A DNA stretch of 64,000 nucleotides from Trichodelitschia bisporula (taxonomy: Eukaryota; Ascomycota; Dothideomycetes; Phaeotrichales; Phaeotrichaceae): positions 736,963-800,962 of the forward strand of contig ML996701.1 in assembly GCA_010356995.1 (NCBI GenBank), given 5' to 3'. Each line of letters opens with the position of its first letter. Position 1 is the stretch's first letter. The position numbers and the translations under genes are program-made. Under the pieces are notes generated by a model, which did no database searches, had not been told where the DNA came from, and saw nothing but the letters and a program-made list of their open reading frames with translations. Shown one piece after another: positions 10,202-21,413 of the stretch.

Positions 10202-13200
10202 GATAGGATACTTGCGGGATGGAGCCCAGGCGGCAATATACAAGCCGGCGAAGGATGTCGTGCAATTAAGAGAGGAGTGGGATGCAGAGGTTTTGGGACG
10301 AAATCAAGGGTTGGCCCCGGGTGTTTGTACGTTGGTAGGACGCCGCGCCCGTCCTCGCTCTCGTCGGTCAATGTGTGGGCGCATCGGACAGCAGGCTAGA
10401 CCGGGCCTCCCTAGAGCAAGGCGTCCGCATATACGCTTTCTGGTACGCCTCAGGCTGGGCATCGTGGGCCAGAAAGGGGATAGCGAAGACATTTACGAGG
10501 GCTGGTCGAGATACGGTCCGTGCTGGTGGACAAAGAAACGCCAGTTCATAAAACATATAAACTATAGGATGCTTCAGCCACTGTTCTATTCAGACACCAT
10601 ACGCACTGGACGACGAGATTGAAGTCGAGAGTGAAGGAGAGAAGACGAAAAGGCTGCCCGTCTTTTACAAGGCTCAGAGGGGATCCCGGGCATCAGCAGC
10701 AGCGAACACGAACGCGGCCAACATTTACTGGAGTTGGGGGCGGAAAGGCTGAAGTCTTGGTGTTGAAAGGATCGAGCCAGCCGAGGCTTGGCTGCATGGT
10801 ATAGCGGTGATTCCCGCGAACACTGCCAACAAAAGCTCGGCACCCAACACCAGCGACGGCGAGGAGAACGGCAGCCCTGCTCACCGATACGAGCAACACT
10901 GAGATTGAACGAGAACCTCGTGGAGATTCTTCCGGCTGAATGTCCGATTCAGCGCGCAAGTCACTATATGATGCGCGGCGTGGGAAGTGACAAGTGATGT
11001 CGTGAGAACTGCGCGATGTCCCCGGTCTTGGTGTTGAAGTCGGTGACCTGGAACCTGGTTCTTCCCCGCCGAGCCCCTAACTCCTTCGCGTCAAACCCTA
11101 TTTTGGGCCACGGCCTGACTTCAATCTCGCATCCCAGCCCCCCGCCCTACCGGTTTCTCTACAATACTTATATTCGTCAACTGCGCCTCCGCTTGCAAGA
11201 CCTCCGTCATGGTCGCGCCTGAATATGATTCCTCTTTGTTCCGGCACCAGCCACTTGGGGGCGGGTAAACGGTGGCTCGACGGCCACGATTGCTGCGGTT
11301 GCGGTTCTGTCGGCTTGGGCTAATAGCCGTTGTCCAGCGCTGACGCCGAGACCGTAGTCGTTCTTGATTGCTGATATGTATAGCGTGTGAAAATGGGGAA
11401 GTACTCCGTACTGGTGGCCTTACGCAGCAATGTTAAATACAACTTACTGTTGTAAGAGCCATGAGAGCGATTCTTTGACGACCGAACGACACAGCCGATG
11501 GATTAACATTCTGACACAACGGCCGGGTACGCAGAGTCGCCTTGTACAGCAGGACGTGCGATGAAATCTCCACACACCGTTCGTGGCTGTCCGTCACGGA
11601 ATATTCCGATATCCCTCCAGACTTCTTTTTCCAGCGCTCTGCTTGTCATGACAACCAGACATCATTGTTTGGTTCGGCTTTGAGTCAGCTCATAATGCAC
11701 AGCTTCATCGCTATTCCTGCAGCAGGACAGCCGTGAATTGTCAGCTTTACGGCGTGCCCCATGGGGATCTTCTTTTTGTTCCCGCGTATTGTAACCCCCA
11801 CCGTGGCCACGAGGTCGGATTCTCTCGGGCCAAGTGCGGGGCCGTTGGAGGGGTAGTCGCTGTTGTGGAACGACAGTTGATGAGAGCATCTGCTGCGGAG
11901 TGTATTCCGGCTATGTTAGTGGGGTACTGTGAGGCAATGGACTTGCCTGACTCCGTGCGCCAGCAATTCGTGGATCTCTTTCATTAGACATTCCCTTGAC
12001 TGAGGAGGGCAGTTCAGAGCATTGCATGTGGTACGGGGCTAAAGCAAGACCAGTAAAGAAGAGTCGTCTGAGGAGAATCGAATGAGATGAAGCTCGGCTC
12101 TGGAAATATATTCTCCTCCCAAAGGCCGCACATGAACCTCATGTACCCTCCAGCAGACCCCACAGCGAGCCTCTCAACTATCCATCTAGATCACTAATCC
12201 TCATTCCACCACCATCTCCGTCCGCGAGCTTCGGAGCTGCTTCCTTCCTCGGTATCCCATCAGCCCCAAAATAGCCCCACGTGGTGCCTCTGGAGCCCTG
12301 CCAGCACACAAGATCACAACAACCCCATCTGGCAGCTAATCTCGCCTCTTTCATCTATCCCGTCAGCAAATATGCCTCAGTTCGTATTCGCCCAAATGAG
12401 CATTAATGTGGGTAAATTAACGGCCTTATGTCCTACCACTCGGCTCGTGGCGGCGATATTGGCCACCGAGGTACCTATCAATGGGAGAATACAGCAGCGC
12501 AGTTGCTGATGAGAACAGTAACACAATGTTGACTTCGAAGCTTAGCAGCGACTGCCATCCAACAACAACAACAACTACTACTACTACTACATCCATCAGT
12601 CAGAAAGCGCCTTCAAAGAGCCGCGAGCTCCGGTAGGTTAGACACGGAGTACGACAGCAACACCATACCACGTTCCACGATGCATCCCAACCAGGCCACA
12701 CTACGGCCGATTCCAAATTCCCCATCTATCAAATTAGCCTTAATACCTCCCCGCACTCTCCCTTGAGCCCTCAAAAATGCCCCAAATCCGTCCTCCCAAG
12801 CCCCCGCTAACCGGCGATCATAATACCACCTCGTACACCATCTAGAACCATTTCATTCCAGAACTTCTCCGCGCCAACTCCACCAATCCTCTCCTGGGCC
12901 AAGCCGATCTGCTCTGGGAAGCACCCGGCTGGAAGGGAGCATTTAGCCCGCCGGGCCCAAGTATAGAGCCTCACGATATCCGAGCGATGGGTGTGCGCTA
13001 TGAATACTTGCTTGGTGATGCTGTGCTGATGATGATGCTATTCACGATGATGCCGAGGCGGAGAAAAGAGGGAGACGGATACGGAGATGACTGAAGTCGG
13101 CAAGCGGCGGGCGGCCGTGAAGAGACAGAGCAGGAGACGGTATGTATATAAGGGGCCGAATCCTCCACCTAAGAAGCATCATCACCAGCAACAGCATCCT

Positions 13201-13270
13201 CAGCATCCTCAGAACCACCAGCACTTCAATCCTTCAATCCTCCCACCAACCAACCACCCAATCAACCAAA
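10202..13270. other. 3.1-kb gene-poor region
   Basis: Only short open frames in all six frames, none resembling a known family and none joinable by good splice sites. It contains a trinucleotide repeat at 12561-12591 (listed). A TATATAA-like sequence near 13144 lies about 125 bp upstream of the small secreted protein gene and may be its TATA box. Part of the region could hold a non-coding RNA or an unrecognised small gene, but I have no positive evidence. Confidence 0.5.
12561..12591. repeat. Compound trinucleotide microsatellite (AAC)n-(TAC)n
   Basis: About five AAC units run directly into about six ACT/TAC units. It lies in non-coding sequence. Confidence 0.85.
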
Positions 13271-13692
13271 ATGCATTTCTCCACCATCCTCCTCGCTGCC
13301 CTAACCAGCACCTCCACCATCGCCGCCCCCGCCCCGGCCCCAGCCCCAAACACCCTCTCAGCCCGCGCCACACCCCTCATCGACCTCTGGCAAGACAGCG
13401 GCTTCCTCGGTCTCAAATTCACGGGCAAGAGCAACGTCGGGACTTGTGAGAACCTGGCTGGCAGCGGGTTTAACAACAATGTCAGCAGTGGGAAGGCGAA
13501 GCCCGGTTTCAGGTGCACGATTTGGGTGTAAGTGGTCCAGTGATGAGTGATGAGAAAGGGGATGTGGCTGATGAAAACAGGAACAAGGACTGCGATGGCA
13601 CGGGGTTTAGCTTCAATGCTAATCCGGGGAGCAATCAGTTCCCGTCTTGGATTGATAATAAGAGTAGTAGCTGGAAGTGTGTTGCGGCTTAG
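13271..13692 (+). CDS. Small secreted cysteine-containing protein (effector-like; possible crystallin/I36-type fold)
   Basis: Two exons, 13271-13527 and 13581-13692, joined across a 53-nt intron (GTAAGT...ACAG) into 122 aa. Residues 1-18 (MHFSTILLAALTSTSTIA) are a signal peptide. An Ala-Pro repeat (APAPAPAP) and a short spacer to about residue 33 look like a pro-segment. The mature part of about 90 residues has four cysteines, probably two disulfides, and is rich in Gly, Asn, Ser and aromatic residues, with motifs WQDSGFLGLKFTG and FNNNVSSGKAKPGFRC. The pattern of aromatic-x-Gly turns and NN..SS segments resembles beta-gamma-crystallin or I36-type inhibitor folds, but that is only a visual impression. 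The gene stands alone between two large gaps, with a likely TATA element upstream. Confidence 0.75.
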
Positions 13693-13963
13693 GCTGGGGG
13701 TGATATGGGGATGGTGAGGGGGGTGGGGAAGTCGAGGAGATGGGGAAGTTGAAGGGGATGTGGAAGGGAGCTTGTTTGGATTAATATGCGCTTCTTGTCG
13801 GTCATTACTGTCACTGCATAGGGTCAGAGTTTGAAGTTGTAAAGCTTTGCATTTGTCGCTATCTCGAGGCCTATGTGACCACTATCTGCATCTCAAATCC
13901 TACCCAGATTCTAGATATCTCCCGCGCCCAGCCCAGTTCCGAGATCAGCAGTAATCATAACAC

Positions 13964-15178
13964 CTAGGCAGTGGGAAGTGGGTTGACCGGAACACCAACC
14001 ACAGTGTCAATCGGCACCTCCAGCATCCTCAGATCCACATTGTTGTCCATCCCACGCTGCGGGTTCAGCATGTAGAACATGCTCGCCGTCCAATTGCCCA
14101 TCGAAAACAGCGTCCCGACGTAGTAAACCCCTTCCTTGAAAGGCTGGGGCGGCAACTGAGCGATATCACGGCGCTGAATCCGATTGTAGGTCGGCAGATC
14201 CACGAGGCGGTTCAGATGTTGGTCGTCTGGGTACCGCCCAAAAGAGCGATACGCTTTGCCCAGCGGAGTTTCCATCAGAGGGACGGCGCGACGATCTGGG
14301 AGGCGCAAATTCGACAAGTACCCGATGCGGACCTGGTACTCATCCGAGTGCTGCAAGTCCATCCAGACGGCAAAACGAGGGTTGTCGCACAGATTGCCGT
14401 GCTTGAGCAAGAGGCCCTCGGCGGTCCAGTTCGCCGGGGAGACGTACGTTTGCTGTGCTGGAGCGGATGTGTCCCAGTCAAGGCGGCAGTGCGCTTTGTC
14501 CTGACTGTCACTCGTAACGTCGAAGTCCAAGTGCCCGGTCGAGTCCGAGAGGTTGCCGATGATATTTGCGACGTGGAGCGGGGCCTGCTGGGTCGCTGCC
14601 GTGGTGTACGGGATGACGGCCAGGTTCAACATCTCCGCGTCACGGAAGTACTGCCCGCGGAAGATCGGGTGGTCAGGCGTATTGTGCTGGCCCGACATCG
14701 TCCAGTTCATCTTTTTGGTGATGATCTCGGACTGGTCACCGGGCTTGAGGACATCGGTGACACTAAGGATATCAATATATGGAAACGAAATCTAGGAGAT
14801 GGGAACTTACTGTCCAACGGTAGTATCGACAAGCCCAATGGACAGGTCATAGTCATCGCCACGATTGACGTTGTCCAGGACACGCCAGTACGTGTTGTTG
14901 CCACCAGCACAGTGCGTCCAGATCTTCAGGCTGTCGACGGGGCCGCTGCCAGAGCAGTTGCGAAGACCGGTGTACACACCCTTGACATCTTGATACGCAA
15001 TCGTGAAGCCAACCGCAAGGTTGGATGTCCCCGCAAGGCTGGCATCATTGACGGGAGTGCGGAATTCCCAGACAGTCGTCGGAGCATCGGTGATATTGGA
15101 AGACACCGGAGGCACAGGGAGCGCCAGTGCCGGGAGAACCAGGGCTGCGAGCAACGCCAAACATTTCATGCCCAGCAT
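13964..15178 (-). CDS. Secreted glycoprotein of unknown function (388 aa)
   Basis: Exon 1 15178-14811, a 48-nt intron 14810-14763 (GTAAGT...TTAG), exon 2 14762-13964; splicing joins VDTTVG to HVTDVLKPGDQSEIITKK in frame. The start chosen, MLGMKCLALLAALVLPALALP, gives a good signal peptide; an in-frame ATG 54 nt upstream would add a polar N-terminus. The mature protein has no TM helix. It carries several N-glycosylation sequons (NIT, NCS, NNT, NLS, NWT) and four to six cysteines. The sequence is varied and well folded in appearance, not low-complexity. I do not recognise the family. It is convergent with the small secreted protein gene to its left; their stops are about 270 bp apart. Confidence 0.8.
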
Positions 15179-15480
15179 CGTGAGAGCTTGATGGAATGCG
15201 CGTGAAAGGCGGACGTAGGCGTGGACTTTCACGTGGATGTAGGCGTTGGCGTGGGCGAAAAAAGGATGGGAGGGTAGATGATGGCGATGAAGACGTTGAT
15301 GTGAAAGCTAAAGCCGAATGTCGGCATTGAAGTCCAATTCACCAAGTAAACTGCGGCATTGAAAAAAAGTCACAGTTAGTCGCTGCTTCTTCAATGAGAA
15401 GCCGCCTCAAGGGCAAAAATGGCAGGAACGCCCTCACGGTTAGCTTAAGTCTGTGATTGCAGTCAAAAGAGACAACATGA

Positions 15481-15750
15481 CTATTGTACATTGAGAGCTG
15501 CAGTTTTGACTGTATATCCGACCTGGCAGACCTGATAATGACCACGAGGGTTATGCTGCTCGATGTTGGCCGCACTCAATGGATCTCCAGTCGAAGTCAA
15601 GTGCTGATCGAGAGTGATGTTCTGGTTCTGCGCTTGCGCAGCGTCTCCGGCTTTCGCTGCACTCGGATCTGCATCCTTGGTCTTACCTGTGTCATCATGA
15701 GTGGTATTTTCATCGGCCTTGTCCTTCGATCCGGTGGTTGATTTCGACAT
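15481..15750 (-). CDS. Possible small hydrophilic protein, unrecognised
   Basis: From the second ATG (15750) the frame encodes 89 residues: a charged, Ala/Asp/Lys-rich stretch (MSKSTTGSKDKADENTTH) followed by NITLDQHLTSTGDPLSAANI. The composition is that of a real disordered fungal protein, not of an antisense shadow, and no competing gene lies on the other strand. The last 15-20 residues look different and may belong to an intron. I do not recognise the family; the call rests on sequence character only. Confidence 0.35.
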   Translation of the reverse strand: MSKSTTGSKDKADENTTHDDTGKTKDADPSAAKAGDAAQAQNQNITLDQHLTSTGDPLSAANIEQHNPRGHYQVCQVGYTVKTAALNVQ

Positions 15751-16249
15751 CGGCCTAGTTTGCGCTCTACGCAATGTTAGAGTTCTTACTCGTAACAGCT
15801 GAAAAGGGCATGAGAGTCATTTACCATGTATAATCGACTACCAAGGGAGATGTCTCCGTCAGCGAGGACTTGTATAAAACTGCTTTACTGGTATACAAGG
15901 ATCGAACCCAGTATATATAAGGTGCTCCCGATCACAAAGACTGATGGTTGCTGCTTGGGAGACGTTTTTTTCTTGACAATAGTGTTCGGCGGTAACGGTG
16001 TCGGGATGTCAGCCTTGACATCAGGAGCAGTGGAAAAACCAGTTGTTCTGCCGCGAGCATGGCCTTATTACGCAGTCAACTAGGCATGGAGAGGGCAACC
16101 ACTCGCCTCGCCTCTCGGCCAAGCCATCAAGATCGTAAGTCGTAAAGCAAGCATCACGTATGGGTATCTCAAACTCTCACGGCGTCGAGCTCCTAACCGT
16201 CCCGAAAAAAAGAGTAAAGCCCAGCACCAGTTCAACCTTTCAGAAGGTC

Positions 16250-16985
16250 ACATTGATGGCGTGTACCATCCAGTAGGTGCAGCTAGTATCCCGGTCCATG
16301 CGGCATATAGCCCAGTGTGTAAGCCAATTGGTCCGGAAATTCTTATATAGGTCGTGATCCTCAGGATTCTGGCCCAAGGCTCAGCCCTTGAGCAACGAAG
16401 GACCAACCTAGAGGCAAAGAGACGCGCAGACAGGCGGTCGGAGTTGGTGGAGGTGAGCTCAGTGGAAATCTCCTTGACATGCTTCTCGAGATCCTGGTGC
16501 ATCATCCATTTCCTCTTGAAGCTGAGTTCGTGTTTCTGTGAAAATTTAGAGTTCATCCTCGGAAACTTCGTTGATCTCCTTGTATTGCTCAGCGTCGTCA
16601 AGCGTTTGGTGCAGTGGAGCGTGCGGTGCAAGACTCTGGCGAAGCTGCTGCTCTGACAGGCGACCCAACATTATCTGTATCGCGTCCCGATGGTATTGAT
16701 GAATGGTGTTTTGGCGATGACATGAAGAAAGGAGCGAAGCAGCTCGTTGACGTTGTCGCCGACTTCGGTGATGAGCATCTCGCCGAGCTCATACTTGAAG
16801 TTCTCGCTCGCCTTGACGTAGTGGCGTCTAGGAACTCCTGTAAGGTTATGTAGAACTCGCACATGAGGGTAGTCGTACTTGCTGTTGTGGTACTTGCGGG
16901 GCTTGACCGGTGTTGGGTGAGTTTTAGCTATACTTGATGTCGCTGAGGAGATTTGATATATTTTTGTGAGTTGTTGGCTTTGGAA
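16250..16985 (-). pseudogene. Decayed coding remnant, family unknown
   Basis: On the minus strand, protein-like segments can be read in more than one frame without splice sites that would connect them: KYHNSKYDYPH, then KASENFKYELGEMLITEVGD and NELLRSFLHVIAKTPFINT, then LGRLSEQQLRQSLAP. The residues have the charged/hydrophobic periodicity of a helical globular protein, unlike the random frames around them. The simplest reading is a broken, partly degraded gene of a few hundred bases. I could not name the family. Confidence 0.35.
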
Positions 16986-17323
16986 TTCTCATGGCCTCCT
17001 CCACGACTAACCTTATGAAGAGTACCTCCATCTCGGAGCTTTGAGTTTGGGTCACCGAACGCGGCCCTCAAACGGCCGGCAGCTGGAATGCGTGAGCAAG
17101 CAATATCCGAGGTTCATTATTCGTGAAGATCGTGACCGATGGTTGCCGGCCGTTTGTCACCGCCAGGATGCATGTCGTTGGCTGATGACATCAACGCCCA
17201 GCGCCGTATATGGGCTTCCCCGCAAACACTCCCGGCCCATGCGACATCCAACACCAGCCAGCACTCCATCAACTCCAACGAGACAATGCATTCCCTCTGA
17301 CCATTTTCGACAAGCACTTCAAC

Positions 17324-18774
17324 ATGCCCAACTCATACGATCCCCAGCTCGTAAGAAGCACGCGTTACGATCTACCCGTCGGCGGCTAACCCCCTAGGAC
17401 GCGTTCGAGCTGTACCATCTCTCGCAAGAAGACCCCCCAAAACCCGCCCTCCTCTCCGGTCCCGCCCTCCCAGCCCTCGGCCATGCCGTCTCCGGCGCAG
17501 CGGGCGCAGCCATCTCCACCGTCCTCACATATCCCCTCTCCCTCGTCATAACGCGTCTCCAGGTGCAGCGACACCTACGCCGGTCCGGTGTGAGCAAAGA
17601 CACCGTCGAGTACCGCAACATCGAAGATGCACTGCGCAAAATCTACGCTACAGAAGGAGGAATAAGCGCTTTCTACGCGGGCGCCTTGCAAGACACAGCA
17701 AAGTGCATGACAGACTCCTTCCTCTTCTTCCTCGCCTACAACGTCGTCCGCGCAAAGCGCCTCCACGCTCACGGGACCAAGAAACTCCCCGTGCACGAAG
17801 AGCTACTAGTGGGCATGCTCGCCGGCGCCATATCGCGCTTCTTCACGACGCCGGTGCAAAACATCGTAACCCGTAAACAGACAGCCGCGATGGTGGACGA
17901 GGACACCACGCGCCAGACGACGCGCGACATTGCGAGGGAGATTCACAGGGAGAAGGGGATCGCCGGGTTCTGGGCTGGGTACAGCGCGACGCTGGTGTTG
18001 ACGCTGAACCCCGCGCTCACCTTCGTGCTGCAGTCGGTGCTGCTGCGCGTGCTGGTGGGGCGGGAGAAGAGGGATGCGCCTGGGGCGAGGATTACGTTTC
18101 TAGTCGCGGCGGTGAGCAAGGCGATGGCTAGCTGCGTTACGTATCCGTTTTCGTTGGCGAAGGCGCGGACGCAGGTGGAGGGACGGGGGAAGACGGCGAC
18201 GAGCGTGGAGAAAGACTCCGTGGTTGAAGAAGCAGAAGAGGGAGCGAAGGAGGTGGGTAGGACGGCGAGGGAAAACGTATTTACTGCGGTGCTGCGCATT
18301 GCGAGGGAGGAGGGCGTGGGTGCGCTGTATCAGGGGTTGAGTGGGGAGGTGTTGAAGGGGTTCTTCTCGCATGGGTTGACGATGCTGATGAAGGAGCGCA
18401 TTCACGCGGTCATTATACAGGTTTACTATGTGGTTTTGAAGCTGCTGAGGCGGTACCCGAACCCGGAGGAGATGGCGCTGGCGGCGAAGGAGCAGGCACG
18501 AGAGACGGCGGGCAATGCGGGAGCGAAGGTTGTGGCTGCGGGGGTGAGTGTGTCTAATGCTGTGCAGGGCGTGGTGGAGAAGGGGCAGGAGGTTATGGAG
18601 GGCGCAAAGGACAAAGGGCAGGAGGTGTTGGGAGAGGTAAAGGACAAAGGACAGGAGATTTTGGAAGAGGCAAAAGTCAGAGGACAGGATGCGTTGGATA
18701 AAGGCACGGAACGGATAGGGTTTTGGGAGGATCGTGACATTTGGGATGATTATCTTGATCCAGATGACGAGTAG
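17324..18774 (+). CDS. ANT1: Mitochondrial-carrier-family protein, peroxisomal adenine nucleotide transporter type (Ant1/PMP47), with LEA-like C-terminal repeats
   Basis: A 9-codon first exon (17324-17350, MPNSYDPQL), a 47-nt intron with CTAAC branch (17351-17397), and exon 2 17398-18774; 467 aa. Three carrier repeats are visible. The odd-helix signatures are YPLSLVITRLQ, TPVQNIVTRKQ and YPFSLAKARTQ, in which the usual acidic residue of PxD/ExxK/R is Ser or Gln, as is common in peroxisomal Ant1/PMP47 proteins. In that family the protein imports ATP in exchange for AMP for fatty-acid activation in peroxisomes. The carrier domain ends near residue 345. The remaining 120 residues are unusual: an Ala/Lys/Glu-rich segment followed by four 11-residue units (EKGQEVMEGAK, DKGQEVLGEVK, DKGQEILEEAK, VRGQDALDKGT; residues 403-446) and an acidic end. 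Confidence 0.85.
18577..18708 (+). repeat. 33-bp tandem coding repeat (four LEA-like 11-mers)
   Basis: Four in-frame 33-bp units at 18577, 18610, 18643 and 18676. Each encodes an 11-residue amphipathic unit with the core (D/E)KGQE(V/I). DNA divergence between units is moderate, so the array has been kept mostly at protein level. Confidence 0.85.
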
Positions 18775-19459
18775 TCTTGATTTTACTGTAGGATTTGCGG
18801 ATTCATGGAACGGTCAAAGGAAACATGTAGTTTTAAGCGTGTGTATAAACAGAAGGGCTTTGTACAAACAAAACAATAGGCGACAATGTGGTTACCGATT
18901 GAAGTTTAGCTCTCGCTGTAGGAACAGGACATCTCGTCACACCGTTTCCACCCGTCGTTCCGGTCGCTCAAGTCACACATACGCGTTCGTTGCACTTGCG
19001 TCCGCTTTGCAGCAAATTCACTGGGCGCTGCACCACGGGGGGGAGTTCTCGGGACACCTCTGTTCCTCCACGCAACCAGCGCCAAGCCCAACAGCCCCCG
19101 TCACAAGCATTCGGCGACAACAACTTCGAAACAACCAACGACAACCCGAACGGAGACGCTGCATCGCCAACCTCCCTAACGCCACAACCTCCCCGCCACG
19201 TCTACTAACAGGACGGAATAGCGACATCTCAGAGTCTTTTTGTGACTGAGCCAATCCGCAAAACTACGTCGAGCGCAGGTCCCGCCTGCCCCGCAGAGGA
19301 TGGAGCGCATCTGATCATTCACCAACCCCCGGATCAGGCAACACTAACAATCGACAACAGCACCACGCAACGACACCTGCGACTATCGGACCGGCCGGGA
19401 TACTTGAGGACTACGCTTCGCCTCGCTGCCGGTTTTCAACTTGTGCGATAACGGCTGCA
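18775..19459. other. Intergenic region upstream of nudE
   Basis: No coding feature is supported. The right half is rich in CAA/ACA and CCG words on the plus strand, typical of the 5' leader sequences in this window, and probably holds the promoter and 5' UTR of the nudE gene. Confidence 0.55.
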
Positions 19460-21413
19460 ATGGACGGTGCGTCGTCGCCGGCGCCCAAGGGGGGCGTCGA
19501 GGAGGAACTCGCATACTACAAGACGCAGTACGAGCAGCTCGAGCTCGAATTGCAGGACTTTCAGCAGTCGAGCCGAGAACTTGAAACGGAGCTCGAAAAG
19601 GACATTGAAGCGTCCGAGAAGCGCGAGCGACTGTTGAAGGAGAAGGTCGAGAGCCTGGGCTTCGAAGTGGAAGAGTGGAAGGTGGGAGTCTCGGACCCAC
19701 TTTCGTACCATATGCTAACTGTCGCAGACCAAATACAAGCAGTCCAAGTCGGAAAGCAACACGGCACAGAATGCGCTGCAGAAAGAGATCACGACACTGC
19801 GCGAGCAGAACCGAAACCTGCAATTCAAGCTCCGCGACATCGAAGTGGCAAACGACGACTTCGAGCGGCAAGCACGGCACCAAACATCCTCACTGGAGGA
19901 TCTCGAGTCCAAATATAACATGACAATCGAGCGCGGGGTCATGCTAGAAGAAGAACTCAAGCACGGCGACCAAGAGCGCGAGCACCTCCGCATCGAAACC
20001 CAGCGCCTGCGCGACGAACTCTCGGACCTCAAGATAGAATCAGAGATCATCCAGGAAAAGCTTCGCCTCGCGGAAGGCGCCATCGCGCGGCATCACGACC
20101 GCAAGCTGCCCCCGCTGGCGATGAACACGATGCGGCCGCGCTCGCCGCTGTCCGAGGGGTCTATGTCGGCGACCACCCTTCCGTCACCTACGACATCCAG
20201 CCCGCCGCACCCCAAGCTCATCGCGCAGGCTACGCCGCCGTCTCCTCCGCTCTCTGACGCATCTGCCCCGCCGCGTGTCAATCCAATCACACCCGCCCGC
20301 CCCCGCGGAACCATCGACTCGCTCACCACCCCTCGGCCCGCGCAGCGCCCCCGGCACTCCCGCGGCCCATCCGTCAGCATGGCGCCCCGGCCCGCGCCTA
20401 CTACAGCAACAACCCGCCCAACAACCAAACGCCCCCCCCGCCCCTCCCTCTCCGCCGCCGAGCCGCTCCCGCGCTCAGGCTCGCTCTACCAAATCCGCGG
20501 TCTCATTGGCAAAATGGCCCAGCTGGAAGCCAGGGTCCACACCGTACGGTCCAAGCTGCCAGCACCGACGAGTACACCACCGCGCGCGTCGCCGCGGCAT
20601 GGGCCTGTGGGTACGGCTATTCCTTCGTCGGTTACTGTGCGGAGCGCGCGCAAGCGCACGAGTGGGAGTACAGCGAGTAGTGTGGCGGAGTATCCTACGT
20701 CGAGTCTGCCGGTTAGTCGGTTGTCGCTTGGTGTTGGGGCGCGCTCCGCGCCGACGGATCCGGGGAGTATTTCGAGGCCGAGTTCGAGGGCTAGCGTGGC
20801 TAGTTCAGCGGGCGGGGCGACGTTGTCTGGCGTTCCGCTGTCTGGATCTATGGGGGGGGCGGCGAGTGTGGGGAGTCAATTCGCACGCCCACCGAGCCGC
20901 ACCTCCCGGCCGCCCTCGGGGCTCGGACAGTACTCGGCCATTCCCAGCGCTTCGGCAATCCCGGATCACCCCAGGCGGCCACGGAGCAGCATCAGCGGGA
21001 GCTTCAAGGCTATGCACGGCGAGAGCGGCATCGCGCCCCCGTCCTCCATTCTGCGGACAAGTACGCCTGGTCCGCGGATGCACGGGTATAGCCATTCGCA
21101 GAGTGCAAGTGTGGGGGGCGGGGAGGAGGGGGTCGGGGTGGGCGAGTTTGTGTTTGTGAATGCGGGGAGTAGGAGGGGGACGTTGGAGAGGCAGAGTGGG
21201 GTTGGGATTGGGAGTGGGATTCCAGTGCTGGGGAGTGGGATTCCGACGCCTAGGAGGAGGAGTGGGGGGGTTGGTATTGGGGGGACGGGGGGGAGGAGGA
21301 TGAGTGAGGGTGGAGGGGTGGTGGTGACCCAGGATGGGAGTATGCCGCCGCCTGCGATGAGGGGGAGGAAGTTGAGTGAGGTTGGGGAGGGGTTGTTGGG
21401 GGAGACGTATTGA
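19460..21413 (+). CDS. nudE: Nuclear distribution protein NudE (dynein regulator)
   Basis: Exon 1 19460-19681, a 46-nt phase-0 intron (19682-19727), exon 2 19728-21413; 635 aa. Residues 12-190 form a long parallel coiled coil: [38 protein letters not shown], then, across the intron, [20 protein letters not shown] and [20 protein letters not shown]. This is the conserved NudE/NDEL1/RO11 coiled coil, which binds LIS1 (NudF) and dynein intermediate chain to support dynein-driven nuclear migration. The rest is Ser/Pro/Arg-rich, low-complexity and probably disordered, with short conserved patches ([20 protein letters not shown]). The last third becomes Gly-rich and G-rich on the sense strand. Length and order of domains fit filamentous-fungal NudE. 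Confidence 0.93.

Larger units (their letters stand above)
15179..17323. other. Region with a possible small gene and a decayed remnant
   Basis: Between the secreted glycoprotein gene and the carrier gene. Apart from the candidate small ORF (15481-15750) and the decayed coding remnant (16250-16985), both listed separately, no feature is supported. The base composition is less GC-rich than in the flanking genes. Confidence 0.5.
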
